Positions 1-11,976 of a DNA stretch of 64,000 nt are shown here, in pieces. The stretch is from the NCBI RefSeq assembly GCF_020520425.1, contig NC_079489.1, positions 85,883,810-85,947,809 of the forward strand, written 5' to 3'. Each line of letters begins with the position of its first letter. Positions within the stretch are counted from its first letter, which is position 1. Source of the stretch: Spinacia oleracea (lineage: Eukaryota; Streptophyta; Magnoliopsida; Caryophyllales; Amaranthaceae). The position numbers and the translations under genes are program-made. A model generated the notes under the pieces. The model had not been told where the DNA came from. It saw only the letters and a list, made by a program, of their open reading frames with translations, and ran no database searches.

Positions 1-290
1 GCGTGCAGCGAGCGCTAGCGAGCGATGGCCCGCGTGCAGCGAGCGCTAGCGAGCGAACGCAGCGAGCGATGGCTCGCGTGCATCGAGCGCTGGCGCGCGC
101 GCAGCGAGCACATGCTCGCGTGCATCGAGCGCTGGCGCGCGCGCAGCGAGCACCAGCTCGCGCGATGGCTTGCGAAGGGTAGAAGCAGCAGCTATGCGAC
201 GCAGCGCATGGACTGCGCGCACATGGCCAGCGATGGCTGTGTGTGTGTGGGCCATGGGCGTGTGATGCGTGAGGTGTTTGCGTTGCGATT
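1..290. repeat. GC-rich nested tandem repeat in Copia internal DNA
   Basis: Very GC-rich and CpG-rich block in otherwise AT-rich DNA. A 30-bp unit beginning GCGTGCAGCGAGCGCTAGCG occurs twice from position 1, and a 42-bp unit beginning GCTCGCGTGCATCGAGCGCT occurs twice around 72-155. A short GT run follows near 240. The open frames here are low-complexity Ala/Arg/Glu translations of the repeat, so I do not call a gene. From about 300 the sequence turns sharply AT-rich. Confidence 0.75.
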
Positions 291-3200
291 AGATCGTTTT
301 GAAATTTTAATTTGAAATTTTCAGTTTACGTAATTTTAATTAATTTTAAAATTAATAATTTAAATTATTTTCTTGGATTTTAATTTTGAATATTGTAATT
401 ATAATAAATTTTATTTATTCTAATTATTTTACTAAAATTAAAATCATGAATTAATTTAAATACGACTGAAATTAAATTAAAATTTTTGGATTCAATTATA
501 AATTTATATGAGCTTTAAATTTTAATTAAATTTGTATGTTTCCGGTTAGACTAGAAATACATTTTTATGTTTAAAATTAGTAAAGCATATGAATTTATTG
601 GTTTAAGTGGGAGAACTTTTAGTCATAAACTCTTGATTAGGTCTACAAATCCTTAAGGTTAAAACAACTTGATTAGAATTAATAAGGACTGAATAATTGG
701 TAGATTATTGGTGCCCTTGATTAATTGCTGCAAATGTTTACGTGATGCATAATGTGTTTTACTAACCAGCTATGTGGGCCATTCATGATAATGAATGGGT
801 GAATGGTATATATTGTATATGTACTGTTTTACAGGTTATGAAGTGACTAGTATGGCCCAAATAGGATAGAAAATATGGTCTGCGTACCATTAATTTGAAT
901 GTAATTGGTCTAAAGTACCAAAGTCGTTTTTCAATTCAAATATGGTCTGCGTACCATCAAATAGTTGTAATTAGTTTTAATTATAGCTTATCCTATTTGA
1001 AGAAAATGGTGACTCCCACGGAGATTTTCGAGACGGACTTTGAAGTTGAAGCTTCCAGATGAAGTCGGGCCATACTAGATCACATTTATCTTATGCATGC
1101 TTTAAGTTATTTATTGCTTTAAATATGTCTTAATTATGCATGAGATTGTGGCTTGATTATGTTGCATGATTAAGGATTTTAGTTCACTTAAAATTTAACC
1201 AACATAGTAAGAGCCTTAAGTTCCAAACTTAAAAAATTGAGTTAAAAGGTGCCATGCCAAAATATACACTTGCTTGGATATCCTTTACATCAATCTAGTA
1301 ATAGTTTTCGCTCAGCGAGGTGTTACTTATTGGTCCTAAAGGGGCAAGGTACACAAATAATTGTGAGTACATGTTAGTTTTGGTGAAACTCAACGATATA
1401 AGTAAGGAGCCCTTTTATGTCGTGGCAAAATCGATAGGTTTACCTAATAAGTTCTTAGAGGTACCTATCAACCAAGAGTAGTTTCTAGACTATTAGCAAA
1501 AGGCTTTTGCTTACCTAAAATGTTTTAGGATTAAGTCGACAAACTGTGCTTAATTCTTCAATGGTTTTAGGATCTTGGAATCATTTTATTCACACCTGCC
1601 GGAACACATAATTCGAATAAAATGCTAATGACTTGTTTAAATTGCATGATTGCTTTTATTTTCAAGTTATTATTCATGATAAATGTTTAGAATTTGCATG
1701 CTTCAATGTATGTTTTAATTATTGTTTATAATTAAATATCTTGCACTGCAATAAATCCTTTTAGAAAGGTAACAGTAAATTTCCTCGATTGGTAGTGAAT
1801 CCAAGAACGATTCACGGAAATGAGAGAAAGTGAGCAATTTAAAATGTACGTTTCTTATAGCGACTTTTATGGTTGTTTTCGAACATCAAAATCGAATGGC
1901 AAACCAATTGGTGCTTGTGAATTCAAAATACAATGTAGTTTTGAGATCATAAAGCATTGAGCTTAAAACGCTCAGCTTTACCAATGGTTAACAACCTAAT
2001 ATCTTTGTCCATTTAATTCTCGAATGAGTCTAGTCCCTAGACATTCGAATAGATCGATGCTTAGAGAACTTTAGAAGCTTCTGGTAAGATCATCTAGTTG
2101 AAACAGAATGTTCAACATAAATTAAATGGAAAGAACCTTGTTGGTGACATTGGACATGTCTAACAAAGTATAAAAGTCAACACTAAAGAATTCAATTCTT
2201 AAGACTATAAGAAAAGGTACAAGAAATAGGAAAACAAAGGAACAAATGAAAGGAATTTATAATTCCGTTTCTACCTATAAGTTTATGTTTAAAGAGAAGT
2301 GACCTAGGAATCAAACTTCCTTGGTATCATATATCGCTTGAGGTTCTTACTTCGGTAATAACTCAAATAATGGAAGCTAGGCTACACTAATGGCCTACAA
2401 GTGGGAAATGAAGCATGGCAATGCTACATTAGTTGTAGGGTCATCTAGTTTGTTTTAAGTCCTTTTAAAGGCTGGAACTAAATGGCTATTTTGTTCCATA
2501 ATCAGCATACCTAAATTTCTGCTTCAAACACAGAAAGACTCACATTCAGAAGAACAAAAACAATACTTGTTTGTTTGTTTATTTGAATGAAATGGTCATT
2601 TACGGGATGAGTCAATATGCTTGATTAAAACAAACAACTCTTTAAAGAACTTTACTAGGTTCAAATCAACCCCTTGATTTGAGTTCCACTAATCTTTGGC
2701 ATTGTTGGTTAGACCATATCAATAAGTTAACATTCAAAAGCTCTATTTTGATGGACTTTTGAAAGTTTATTGATTTCTAAATCAATTTAAGACAACTAGT
2801 CTTACTTGTTGAAAGTAACAAAGAATATGAACTATTGTTAGAACGCCTAGACGATAGAGTTCAAAGCTAAAGAAAGGTTTTATGACTTTATTATTTCACA
2901 TGGATTTGAGTGAATATAGGTTTATTTACTCAAATGTGATATAAGTTGAATCTGTTTGGCTAGTTCAAAGATTCAGAAGTATAAAACCCACTTGGCAAGA
3001 AATCATAAAGATCTAGGTTAGATCATGTTGATGATTACTTGAGACCAAATATGATCATCAATGATTGTGTGTTGTAATTTCACAATCTAGTTCCATAAGA
3101 TATGGCATATCTTAGTTGGAATAATCGAAGTCAATTAGTACTTGATTCGATTAATGATGAATCATAAAGACTTTTCCTATAATTTCTAAAACAAAATGCT

Positions 3201-3989
3201 CAACTACCACCAAACTAAACCAAATTCGTCAAAGCTATTGAAAAGTAATTTCAAAATATCTTTTCATAATATATCTAAAGAGTTCCTAATCTCAGTGGGA
3301 GCTTAGTGTTTGTTATTCAACAAACTAAGGCCCCAAGTATAGATATATGTTTCATTGTGATTTATTCAAATGAGACACAAGGGTATTGTTTCTACCACGA
3401 ATTTTTGAGAACATAATGTTTGTTTGCTCGAAATAATGTCCTTTTGGAGATTCGTTTCCAAAATGACAAGTGGGAGAAAATAGACCTCGAAAGTCTTCGA
3501 GGCGAACAACAAACATAAACGGACATTCCGGAGGCTTTTCGAAGTGCTTCAGAAAACCCGAACGTATTCTTTAAGGACTTTAGAAGTGGCTTTTAAAGAA
3601 TAGACATCTCTTAGAAGACTTCTCTTAGAAGACTTTACAAGTGCTTCAAGGAGAACAGAATATTCAAAGGACTTTCAAGTGGCTATTGATATTCTATTGT
3701 TTGATGTTCTATACCCAAGTAGGCATAGAGTTCAAGTCACTGAAACTATGAGATTCTTCTATTAGATAGTGAAGAAACATGAAGTTCAGGTCACTGAAAC
3801 TATGCAATTCTTCTATTAGATAGTAAAGAAACCTACAACTTGCAGTCAAACTATTAGAAGTGACTTGTAAGAAAGCTATGACGAAACCCAGATTCCCTAA
3901 AATGGTTACAGGCCATATATAGACTCAAATGTTTTAAATGGTTAGAGGCCATAAAACATACTCAATGTTTTGATGACAAAATTGAAATT

Positions 3990-5720
3990 TTCTTGATTTG
4001 CAAGAATAGTTTCACACCTATTGGTTGCAAGTTTGTTTTAAGGATAAAAACCATCAAACATGGAATTGTGTTCACACACAAAGCTAGATTAGTTGCTAAA
4101 GGTTACAAGCAAATTCATGGCATGGATTGTGTTGAAACCTCATGCAAAATCGTAATGCTTAAGTCTATAATTCAAGCAATGATTGCATATTGGTACATAT
4201 GGCAATTGGATGACAAAACGTATTCCTCAATCAAATGTTGGAATATAATATGTACATGGTATGTCATAGAATTTGTGGATCCAAATAAATGCTTGAAAAG
4301 GAAAGCTAACTTATAAAATCTAAGTACAGATTTAAGCAAGCAATTGGGAATTGGAACTGTATTTTAATTGAAGCTAATAAGCATTTTAGTTTCATAAAAT
4401 ATACATGATTCTTATAGATGTATAAGAAGTTTAGTGGGAGTACATAAAAACTTAATTGGTCCTATGTGTATCACACACACATATCTCTCTATTGTGAAAT
4501 AACATTCAAATGCTAATGACTTAGATTTGAAATTATTCATCAATGATGGACCAAGGCGAAACTTAGTACATACTGGGTACTAAGATCTATTTACAAAGAT
4601 CTTATAATATTGTTTTGGATTAAGTAATGGCATTTACTAAATCAAACACGAAATACTCCATTGGAGATATTCGACCCATGTGAATAAATCTATGTAAAAG
4701 AATGTTTGAACTATGTATAAGCATTTACTAAGTTAAAACATCAAAGGATCTAAGTGAGATTCTTAACCTATATTATATGTCAAAGAATTTAGCTGGATTC
4801 AGTATCTACTGAAATTGAATGAGCTAAAGTTACATGAATACAATTCAATTAAGAATTATTCTGCAAAAGAATTTATCATGTATGATATAATATGAGGATC
4901 GCCAAAAACGTATCGTATGACTTTAGGCATGACGAACATATACCAGTCTCTATTGATCTAAGTGAAGATCAACTAGATTGAGATTAAGAATACTTATGGT
5001 ACTTGAAAAGGTACATAGGAATAGTTCTTGATTCAAGGAAATAAAGATATGCTAAATATTGATGCTACACGCATAAACACTGGCAAAGGATCAAGCAAAG
5101 ACCCTTTGGAGTTAACCATTGACAAGGACGAGCTAAAGAGCATCGTGTTTCGAAATGGCAACATGGATTGGAGACCATGAGTTGTTGCATGGGAAATAAA
5201 AATATTAATTTCTATGTTCTAAGATACAGCTGGAAAGTATTCCACATATCTGTGAACTGCTTGGATAAGTAATTCCAAACAAAGCATCACTAGCAACCTA
5301 TAAAGTTGAAGTAAAAGTACTTATTGCCTAAGAAGCAATAAAATAGAGTTGTTTATATGAGTTCTTCATTGAACTTGGGAAGATCACATGTCTTTTGACT
5401 TAATGGTTCTTCATTGCAAAATGAGTAGAACCACTAATGTAGCAAGAAAGACTAGATCACAAAATAAACATACTCAAAAGTTCTTATCATCATATCTCGA
5501 AGAACATTCGATGAAAAGGATATTAAGATTGGCAAAGCATGATAACTAAACCTATGCAACAAGTGAGAAACAACACTCACATTGTAGCACTGGAAATCAA
5601 GCATAGCTTTGAATTCCATGAACTGTTTTAGAAGATGGGTTTGAGGCCCATGGTGGTAAAACATTAGGGGTTGAACATTTATCATATATGAAATGTATTT
5701 TTCATATTCCATTTAATCTT
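3990..5720 (+). pseudogene. Copia reverse transcriptase / RNase H relic
   Basis: The only readable frame is 3993-4316. It contains ARLVAKGYKQIHGMD, the Copia RT motif usually written ARLVAKGYxQxxGxD, then a WQLDDKT stretch matching the usual QLDVKTAFL. Beyond it the RT is recognisable only through stops and frame changes; near 4420-4440 a degraded YKKxSGS survives. RNase H traces lie at about 5280-5340 (counterpart of TEAEYIAASEA) and 5440-5545 (DHKINILKSSYHH, counterpart of RSKHIxxRYH). No YVDD catalytic motif is readable. I infer complete loss of function. The family would make cDNA from element RNA in cytoplasmic particles. Confidence 0.7.
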
Positions 5721-6789
5721 GGTTTAGTATTAAATGATGAGTCCCTTCAATTTGACGATATATTCAAGATAGACTGTCAGGACCAGTCCTGTGACTAAGA
5801 AATGTCTATCAAGTGAACTTGAATGTCAAAGGTTGAAAATGGTCCCTGGTCGGAGTTTTCTATAAAATTGGACGCATAGAAAACGTTAGACGATTAGAAT
5901 GCAAGATGACTAGTAGTTCTGTTTCTTGAACTATGTGGACATGGCAATGTCATAATCATTTGCATAGATACTTACTTTGGGAAGACTAGTATCGGACAAG
6001 ACCTATGAAACTTTACTGTAAGAGATGAAAATTTGTCATAAGTAAATTTCATTAAAATTATTAGACACTAAATCCTCAATACTTGAGTGATTTGAGATTA
6101 CTTGTTTGAGAACTGGTTGCTTTGACGTTGACCAACCGTCGCACCGTAAAAAGAGGCTATAAAGGCAACGCTCAGGTAATCACCTATCAAACGAAGTCTA
6201 ATCTCAAGATCGCAAGATTGGGATTGTCCTCCCATAAATCGGGATGAGATGCTTAAAAGTTGTACAAGGCCACTCGGAGAGCTAGAAACTGTGAAATGCA
6301 TGGCCGTGCTCGGATGAATCATAGGCTATGATTATCTGTTTATTTGATCAGTTGAACTCTGAAACCGAGGAACACCTCTGGACATAATAAGGATGACAAC
6401 TCTTACCTTATGTTCAAGAGCAAGCATCGAGCGACAAAGGAATTAGGAAATGCACACTTGTCCCTAAGCACAAGTGGGAGACTGAAGGAAATAATGCCCT
6501 TGGTCCAAGTATGCATTCAATGTTAAGTCTAATAAATGCGGTTCAGTATTAATTAACAAGTTAATAATTCAGTGAGATCAAGTGAGCTGAATGCCTAGCT
6601 AGAGGCCGCTTCAGTTCAAGTGGAATTAATGATATTAATCCACAGCTTACTCTTGACTGAACCCGTAGGGTTACACAAATAGTACGTAAACGGATCAAGT
6701 ATTTAATGGCATTAAATACTCCATCTATGGATATTCGGAATCGACGGATCTTGGTTCCAGTGGGAGCTGAGATCGTCAAAGGCAAGCAA

Positions 6790-7115
6790 ATGAATACTCC
6801 GGAAACGATGATATTACCGGAAACGGAAATATGGATCGTATCGGAAATATAAATATTATCCAAGTCGTAGATGTTGCCGGAAACGGAAACATGGTACGTA
6901 TCGGAAAATATTATCGGAAATAGAAATATTGCCGGAATCGGAAATATTGCCGGAAACGGAAATATTGTCTGAATCGGAAATATTATCGGAATCGGAAAAT
7001 AATTCCGGAAACGGAAATATTAAATATTTGTTCGAAACGGAAATTAATTCCGGAATCGGAAATATTAAATATTGTTCGTATCGGAAATGAATTCCGGAAT
7101 CGAGAATTTAATCGG
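6790..7115 (+). repeat. CGGAAA-based minisatellite in Copia U3
   Basis: About 15 irregular units built from CCGGAA(A/T)CGGAAATATT alternate with ATTAAATATT spacers. Unit length varies at about 18-36 bp. It lies in U3, upstream of the GC patch and TATA box, where enhancer repeats are common in LTRs; an enhancer role is inference. Confidence 0.7.
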
Positions 7116-7499
7116 AAGCGCATCGTACGAATTAGCATCGGACGAGGCCTGCCAGACGAAGGCCCAGCACAAAGCCGGGGCCATCGCCCAGCAAGCCAAG
7201 CGCAACAACCACACGCCAAGCATGCGACCAGGCCCAGCGCAAAAGCCAGGCCCAGCCGAAGCTTGGGCGCGCGCGCGGGGCTGCGACGAGTGGGCTGGCG
7301 CTGTGCGTGGGCCGCAAGGCCTGCGTGCGGTGCTAGCGTATTACTCGAAGTGTGTTACTCGAATCCTAAAGCGTATAGAATTCGTTTAATGATTAAATTC
7401 CTAATCCTAAAAGATAAATTAATTAAATAAGAGTTCCACTAGGATTCTAATTTAATTAATTCGTATCCTAGTAGGATTCCAATTCTCTTTCCATACCCC

Positions 7500-7507
7500 T
7501 ATAAATA
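7500..7507 (+). promoter_or_regulatory. TATA box of Copia LTR
   Basis: TATAAATA about 165 bp downstream of the GC-rich patch and 356 bp before the LTR end; a typical plant LTR core promoter. Confidence 0.7.
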
Positions 7508-7863
7508 TGTGGCCTGGGTTCACAATTTATAACGAGTTTTCAAGTATTCAAAGTGAGTTTTTGAGAGAAAAATTCAGTCACATACCTTGCCTAAAAGTTC
7601 CGAAATTATTAGTACCTTAAGGGCGATTCTAGTTGGTCAATCTTAAGGCGGATCCGGACGTGCTGTGGACTATCTACGGAGGGACGACACTTGGAGTCCT
7701 AAAGACTTGTTCTTGTTCGGTTCGGGCGCAGCTAGGGAAGGCACGCAACAAAGAGTATGCATCTAAACTATGCTAAATGATTATGTGTAAATAATATGTA
7801 TTCCTGGCTTAATGGTTGTTTCCGCATGATTTATGAATTGTCATATGTATCATAACCTAACAC

Positions 7864-8083
7864 TAAATTCTTCAGGGAGAGGACATACCTCATTATTCCC
7901 GAAGCGGAAGACATGATGGTTCGGATCCCAAGCCTCCAGAGCAGCAAGAATGAAGTGCACATCAAGTTTTACAAATCGAAAGGAGGCGAGCACCCCAAGA
8001 TGCGGGCCATCAAGCTCCCTTTTCTCCAATTTGCCTAGCGAACCGAGCCACGAGTTCAAGGCATTTTCAAAAGACATAGCCAT
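7864..8083 (-). pseudogene. N-terminal piece of a PMD/DUF7745-like antisense gene, cut by Copia
   Basis: Minus-strand frame reading from an ATG at 8083 (or 8077) to the Copia junction at 7864. The longer frame from 8161 would start right at the TATA box, so the inner ATG is preferred. Residues include SWLGSLGKLEKREL, LASFRFVKLDVHFI and HHVFRFGNNEVCPLPEEFS. The last resembles the W-DP-HxxFxF...PTxEEY motif at the start of plant mobile-domain / DUF7745 proteins encoded by plant retroelements. The remainder should lie left of the Copia element, outside the window. A TATA box lies at 8168-8175. The exact family is inferred from the motif alone. Confidence 0.5.
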
Positions 8084-8167
8084 ATTCTCTCTTCTTTTTT
8101 GTGAGGAAGAAGTATGTAAAGGATAGTAGGGAGGGATTGTTGCATAAGAATGATCCGACAAGCTCCC

Positions 8168-8175
8168 TATTTATA
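8168..8175 (-). promoter_or_regulatory. Antisense TATA box
   Basis: TATAAATA on the minus strand, about 85 bp before the preferred ATG at 8083. A GC-rich dyad block (8195-8250), including the stem CCCTGCG-CCAAA-CGCAGGG, lies just upstream on the same strand. Confidence 0.6.
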
Positions 8176-8482
8176 CAAGAGTCGGCTTGCACGACAGCAT
8201 ACTAGCGCCAGGCGCCGAGCCCTGCGCCAAACGCAGGGGCCTGCAACGAAGGACGAGGCCACCGTCCTCTTTTATGACTCCGAGTACACACCCTTTAGTG
8301 CTTCGGACAGCAGAGTACAACCTCCATTATTCAAGATTCCAAAGCCGCAAGACGCACAATTTTAAGCAATCCGAGTCAACGCTTCGGGCAGATTTCGGGT
8401 CAATTTATTCAAAAGTCAGGCATTCTAGTCCTATATCGGCGTCCTAAGTCGAGTCTGCATATGCATAGAAAAAGTTGAATAT

Positions 8483-8532
8483 ACTTTGACTTGCGCTTTT
8501 CCTAACAAAAAAACCTCAGTCAAAGTGGGGGC
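8483..8532 (+). promoter_or_regulatory. ACTTTGAC/GTCAAAGT inverted repeat plus purine tract (copy 1)
   Basis: ACTTTGAC (8483-8490), a 28-nt loop, then GTCAAAGT (8519-8526) running into GGGGGC. It has the same layout as the polypurine-tract regions at 12552 and 25013, but here no recognisable LTR start follows. It is either an internal duplicate or the end of a lost LTR. Confidence 0.6.
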
Positions 8533-8793
8533 TTATAGTGGGAATATACACCTGAAGGCAAATTTTTTCAAATTTTTTTGCAAATTCCTCATGCATGCAT
8601 ATAGCTACATATTTCAAAGGCACACACAACGCATACAAGTTCAAATTTTCAAACATACAAAAACCAATCTTCAAAATTCCAAACCCATTCAAGGTCAAAA
8701 CCATACAACCATACAAAATTCAAGTTCCAAACCGTACAAACCCATACAAAAAAATTCAAACCAAGGCAAGCTGGAACTCGCTACCATGCAGGG
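8533..8793. other. Low-complexity non-coding spacer
   Basis: AT-rich DNA made of CAAATTTTT, CATACAA and TTCAAA words between the copy-1 purine tract and the 3' end of the antisense PMD gene. I see no gene here; it may be the 3' UTR of the antisense transcript. Confidence 0.5.
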
Positions 8794-11372
8794 TCAGTCT
8801 GAGTCATCACCAGCCGTAATGTCAATCACAGGCTCCTTGCCCCTGTTGTGGCTCCGGTAACGCTCCAGATCCCGATCCAGCTCTGTCACAGGGGTACCAG
8901 GCTCCTGCTCCGAGATACGAAGAGTGGCAGAAGAAGGATAAACTCCCTGCTGAGGGGAAGGGTACTGATAAGGTGGCGGCATCCCCATGAACTGGGTCGG
9001 TGTCCCAAACATCTGAGCCTGACGCATCCTCTCCATCTCCGAGAAATATGCCCAAGCATCCGCACCCCAAGGCTGAGGACCGCTCCCTCCAAGGTAGTAA
9101 CCAGGGGGAGGAACAAAAGGCCTTGAACTGCTCGCATCCCCGAAAGAATGCCTGGTGGGATCAACATATACAAAAGGGGCAGCTCCCCTACCAGCATCAG
9201 AATGCCTCTGGAAAGTACCAGCACGGGACCCCTGTCCCAGATCCAAGCTTGGTTCTTCCTGCCTCAATGAAGTCTCCGCCAAAGGCTCCCTGTCAACGGA
9301 ACCTCTGCGACCTCAACGGCGCTCCTATACAAAGTACAAATTTCAAGAATCAACATCCAAGTTTTGGTTTTCCAGAACAAAAATTTCAAAGTCAAGAAAA
9401 GAACCTCTCTGTCCCGGCCAGAAAGCTTTTGGGTCAGCTTGTCACAATGCCTCTTCAAAGAATCAATCAGAAGCATCCAGCGACGCACTCTCACCCGAGG
9501 CGCCTGCATACAAAATTCAAGATCAATTTCCAGACACAAAATTACAATCAATTTCTAGCAAATACAAGTACTTACAGCTGCATAATGCTCAGGTACAGCA
9601 TCATACGATCTCCGGTACGGAGGAGAAGCTACAGGAATGGTCACCTCCACCTGTTCCCCGTCCGAGTTCTCATAGAGGATGACCCTATCAGCATAGGGAA
9701 TGTCCTCAGGATCAACCTCTTCCTCCTACATACAATCATCCAATCATACAATCAAACCAACATACAAGAATACAAGAATACAAGATTCGAAAGCTCACCG
9801 GCAGTACGAAGTGTACAGGTGGAGCGAGTCTCCCCATAAGGTCCTCATAGCGGCCCCTCCTATCTACAAAGTTCTCCCAAGGGAGGAAAACAGCATTACC
9901 AGCATTCAAGTAGAGTTGGGCAAGTTCATCGTCTGGCGCCAGCATGGACCCCGGTGGATCCTTAGGAACAAGCCTGTCCCCCGTACTGTGCTGAAGGGAC
10001 ACGCGCTCTCCCAAGTACCACATATGGCGATACACGCCCGGGAGAAAGACACGCCTCGAAGACAAGAAATGGGCCCGAGCGGCCGAAACAGGTATAGGCG
10101 CGTCAGCAAAAGGACGCCAAACCACCTACAGAGCATACAATCCAGGCAACTATACAAATACAAGAGAACAAAATAGTACAAGAGTTTACCTCACTGACAG
10201 GTAGAACCCGCCAATCTCTGCGGGAGGCCGACAGAGGCACCCTCCTGCGCACCGCTCCTATCCAAGAGGCAGCATACGGGTAAGCCGCATTTCCAGCACG
10301 ATCCTGCGCCAATGTCGGGAAGTGCTCGTACATCCAAATCTTTCAAAAATAAGCAAAGCATCAGTCAAGTTCAAGATACAAGCATACAAGTACAAGATAC
10401 AAAGTACAAGGAGTCCTATATACCTCCAGCACACTCCACAATGCAGCAATGCCCGGTTCGCCCTCGGGCGCAGTCCGAGAGGCCCACTTAATCTCATACA
10501 AGAGGTGGCTGTATGCCATATCACCCCAGTTGACGCTCGAAACAGCCCTCAAATCTTGCAAAGCTGTCAGGAAGCCGATGTGCACCCGGATGTTCCTGCT
10601 CGGGGCCATCACTCTGCTCACCAGAGCCAAGAGGAAAAGTCGAACCCTCTGCTCCGCAGATATGCCTACACTGCGGATAGCATCCATGATCACCGTCACA
10701 GAAGCATGAGTGTCATCATCCGCCAAATCAACAACAGGGTCGAGCAAGTCCCTGGCAGCACTCGAGAACCACTTCATCCTAGAATCAAAAATCACGGTCC
10801 TCTCGGAAAAAGGAAGGCCTGTAATCATGGCGAACTCGTAGGGAGTAATGGTAATCTCCCCACATGCCATATGAAAAGTGTTGGTGGTATCCCACCACCG
10901 CTCCAGCAAAGCCTGTAGTCGGGGTTTGATCCCCGTTCTCCTCGGAGTATCTCCCATGGCACGCCAGAAATCAACCAGGCCCGTCTGCAACCAAATTTCC
11001 ATAGCCTCCTCGTCAGCAAGAATGGCTCGGAAATCCTTCTGAAGCTCCGCCAAGGACCAAAAGGTACGAAACGGCTCTCCATCGGCCTATGGATGAACGA
11101 ATCAGTTCAAAACCTATACAAGTTCAAAATACAAATTCAAAGCACAGTACAAGACTCACCAAACCAGCGCGAGGCCGCTGAGACAAATGAAAGTCCGGTC
11201 GGAACACTAGATCGGAAGGACTCCAACCAGTGCCAACAAAAGCAGGTAGTCTCCGGGGAATCATGCCCCCCTCCGGCACATTTGTGGCAGCCGCTTCATC
11301 ATCCGAAGCGTCCTCCATAGGCGCTCGAACCACTGAGCGTTTGGCAAGCTTTCCTCGAGTGTGGCGAGGCAT
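8794..11372 (-). CDS. Seven-exon plant-mobile-domain (PMD) gene, antisense in Tat element
   Basis: Exons read on the minus strand: 11372-11160, 11086-10424, 10339-10190, 10125-9799, 9725-9576, 9503-9405 and 9324-8794. Every join is phase 0 with GT..AG ends. Introns are 73, 84, 64, 73, 72 and 80 bp. Exon 2 carries the PMD signature: LLERWWDTTNTFHM, GEITITPYEFAMITGLPF. Exon 3 begins IWMYEHFPTLA and exon 4 has MWYLGERVSLQ, both typical of PMD proteins (MAIL1/MAIN-like and transposon-borne relatives), whose biochemical role is not settled. The tail is Pro/Gly/Gln-rich and ends in an acidic GDDSD. An in-frame TGA at 9315-9313 in exon 7, followed by 172 open codons in the same frame, looks like a CGA-to-TGA change and would shorten the protein from about 710 to about 537 residues. 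Splicing is inferred from the sequence only. Confidence 0.8.
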
Positions 11373-11405
11373 AATAAGTCATGCAAAATACAAAACATCA
11401 AGATT

Positions 11406-11871
11406 CTAAACTGGGGGCTATCCTATACTAGCCCGTACAAAAGTCAAAATTCAAAAAATCCCAGCGGCGGTATAGACCCAACCAGGGACCTTTTCACCAA
11501 CGCCTAGGCTATCCATGCCGAAGCAGGAATACAAGTTCTACACCAACGCCTAGGCTATCCATGCCAAAGTAGGAATACAAGCTCTACACCAACGCCTAGG
11601 CTATCCATGCCAAAGCAGATATACAGGTTCTACATCAACGCCTAGGCTACCCACGCCAAAGCAAATATAAGTTCAAGAAAAAGTTTCAAAAATTCAAAAA
11701 TTCAAGACTACAAGTTCCAATAGTTCAAGTTCGAGTGGCTATCAAACAATTTTCTACAAGATTCAAGAAACCTACTATCATGCAATCATCATTTCAAACC
11801 AAAAATCAAAAAAAATCAAAGCTACATGCAATCCTAGAGTTTATTTCATAAGCAAAACATGAAATACTTAC
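11406..11871 (-). other. Probable 5' UTR intron of the antisense PMD gene
   Basis: Donor CCAT|GTAAGTATTTC at 11871 and acceptor CCCCCAGTTTAG at 11406 on the minus strand would join an upstream leader (from about 11950) to the exon containing the ATG at 11372. The intron contains the four-copy 46-bp repeat. This is inference from splice-site quality and the distance between TATA box and ATG. Confidence 0.5.
11495..11678. repeat. 46-bp tandem repeat, four copies
   Basis: Units start at 11495, 11541, 11587 and 11633, each beginning CA(C/T)CAACGCCTAGGCTA and containing CATGCC-AAGCA. Spacing is exactly 46 bp. The first three units are nearly identical; the fourth is more diverged. Confidence 0.85.
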
Positions 11872-11976
11872 ATGGACAAGGCAAGAACAAGATCAAGGGG
11901 AGACAATTCAACCTTTGAGAGAGAAAAGAAAGCAAGAGAGCAAGAGATGGCTCTTCAAATGGCACGGCAAGGGGCG

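Larger units (their letters stand above)
1..7863 (+). mobile_element. Copia-type LTR retrotransposon, 5' end outside window
   Basis: The 3' half of a Ty1/Copia element. The order is internal DNA with decayed pol (about 1800-5720), a polypurine tract (AAGTGGGAG at about 6472-6480), then a TG...CA 3' LTR. No 5' LTR copy is found inside the window, so it must lie further left or be lost. The first 1.8 kb is non-coding leader-like DNA and includes a repeated TATGGTCTGCGTACCAT motif (about 871 and 941). The element interrupts the Tat-type element that resumes at 7864; the five bases after the LTR are CTAAA, the expected target duplication, but the partner is off-window. The coding sequence is dead, so the copy must have been mobilised in trans or have decayed since insertion. 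Confidence 0.75.
6483..7863 (+). repeat. Copia 3' LTR (1381 bp)
   Basis: Starts TGAAGGAAATAATGCCC directly after the purine tract AAGTGGGAGAC and ends CATAACCTAACA. Its first 203 bp match the LTR that enters the window at 63798 with only two differences by eye. In order, the LTR holds a CGGAAA-rich array (6790-7115), a GC-rich CpG patch (7135-7335) and a TATA box at 7500-7507. The R and U5 regions would therefore be about 7530-7863. Confidence 0.85.

Noticed and set aside
25..315. 96-codon Ala/Arg-rich open frame
   Set aside because: It is a translation of GC-rich tandem repeats; both strands give similar low-complexity frames.
8533..8560. LTR start after the first inverted repeat and purine tract
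   Set aside because: The sequence (GTGGGAATATACACC) only loosely resembles TGTAGACACC and no matching LTR end was found.
11495..11678. CRISPR-like regular repeats
   Set aside because: Units are contiguous 46-bp tandem repeats without unique spacers, in a plant transposon.
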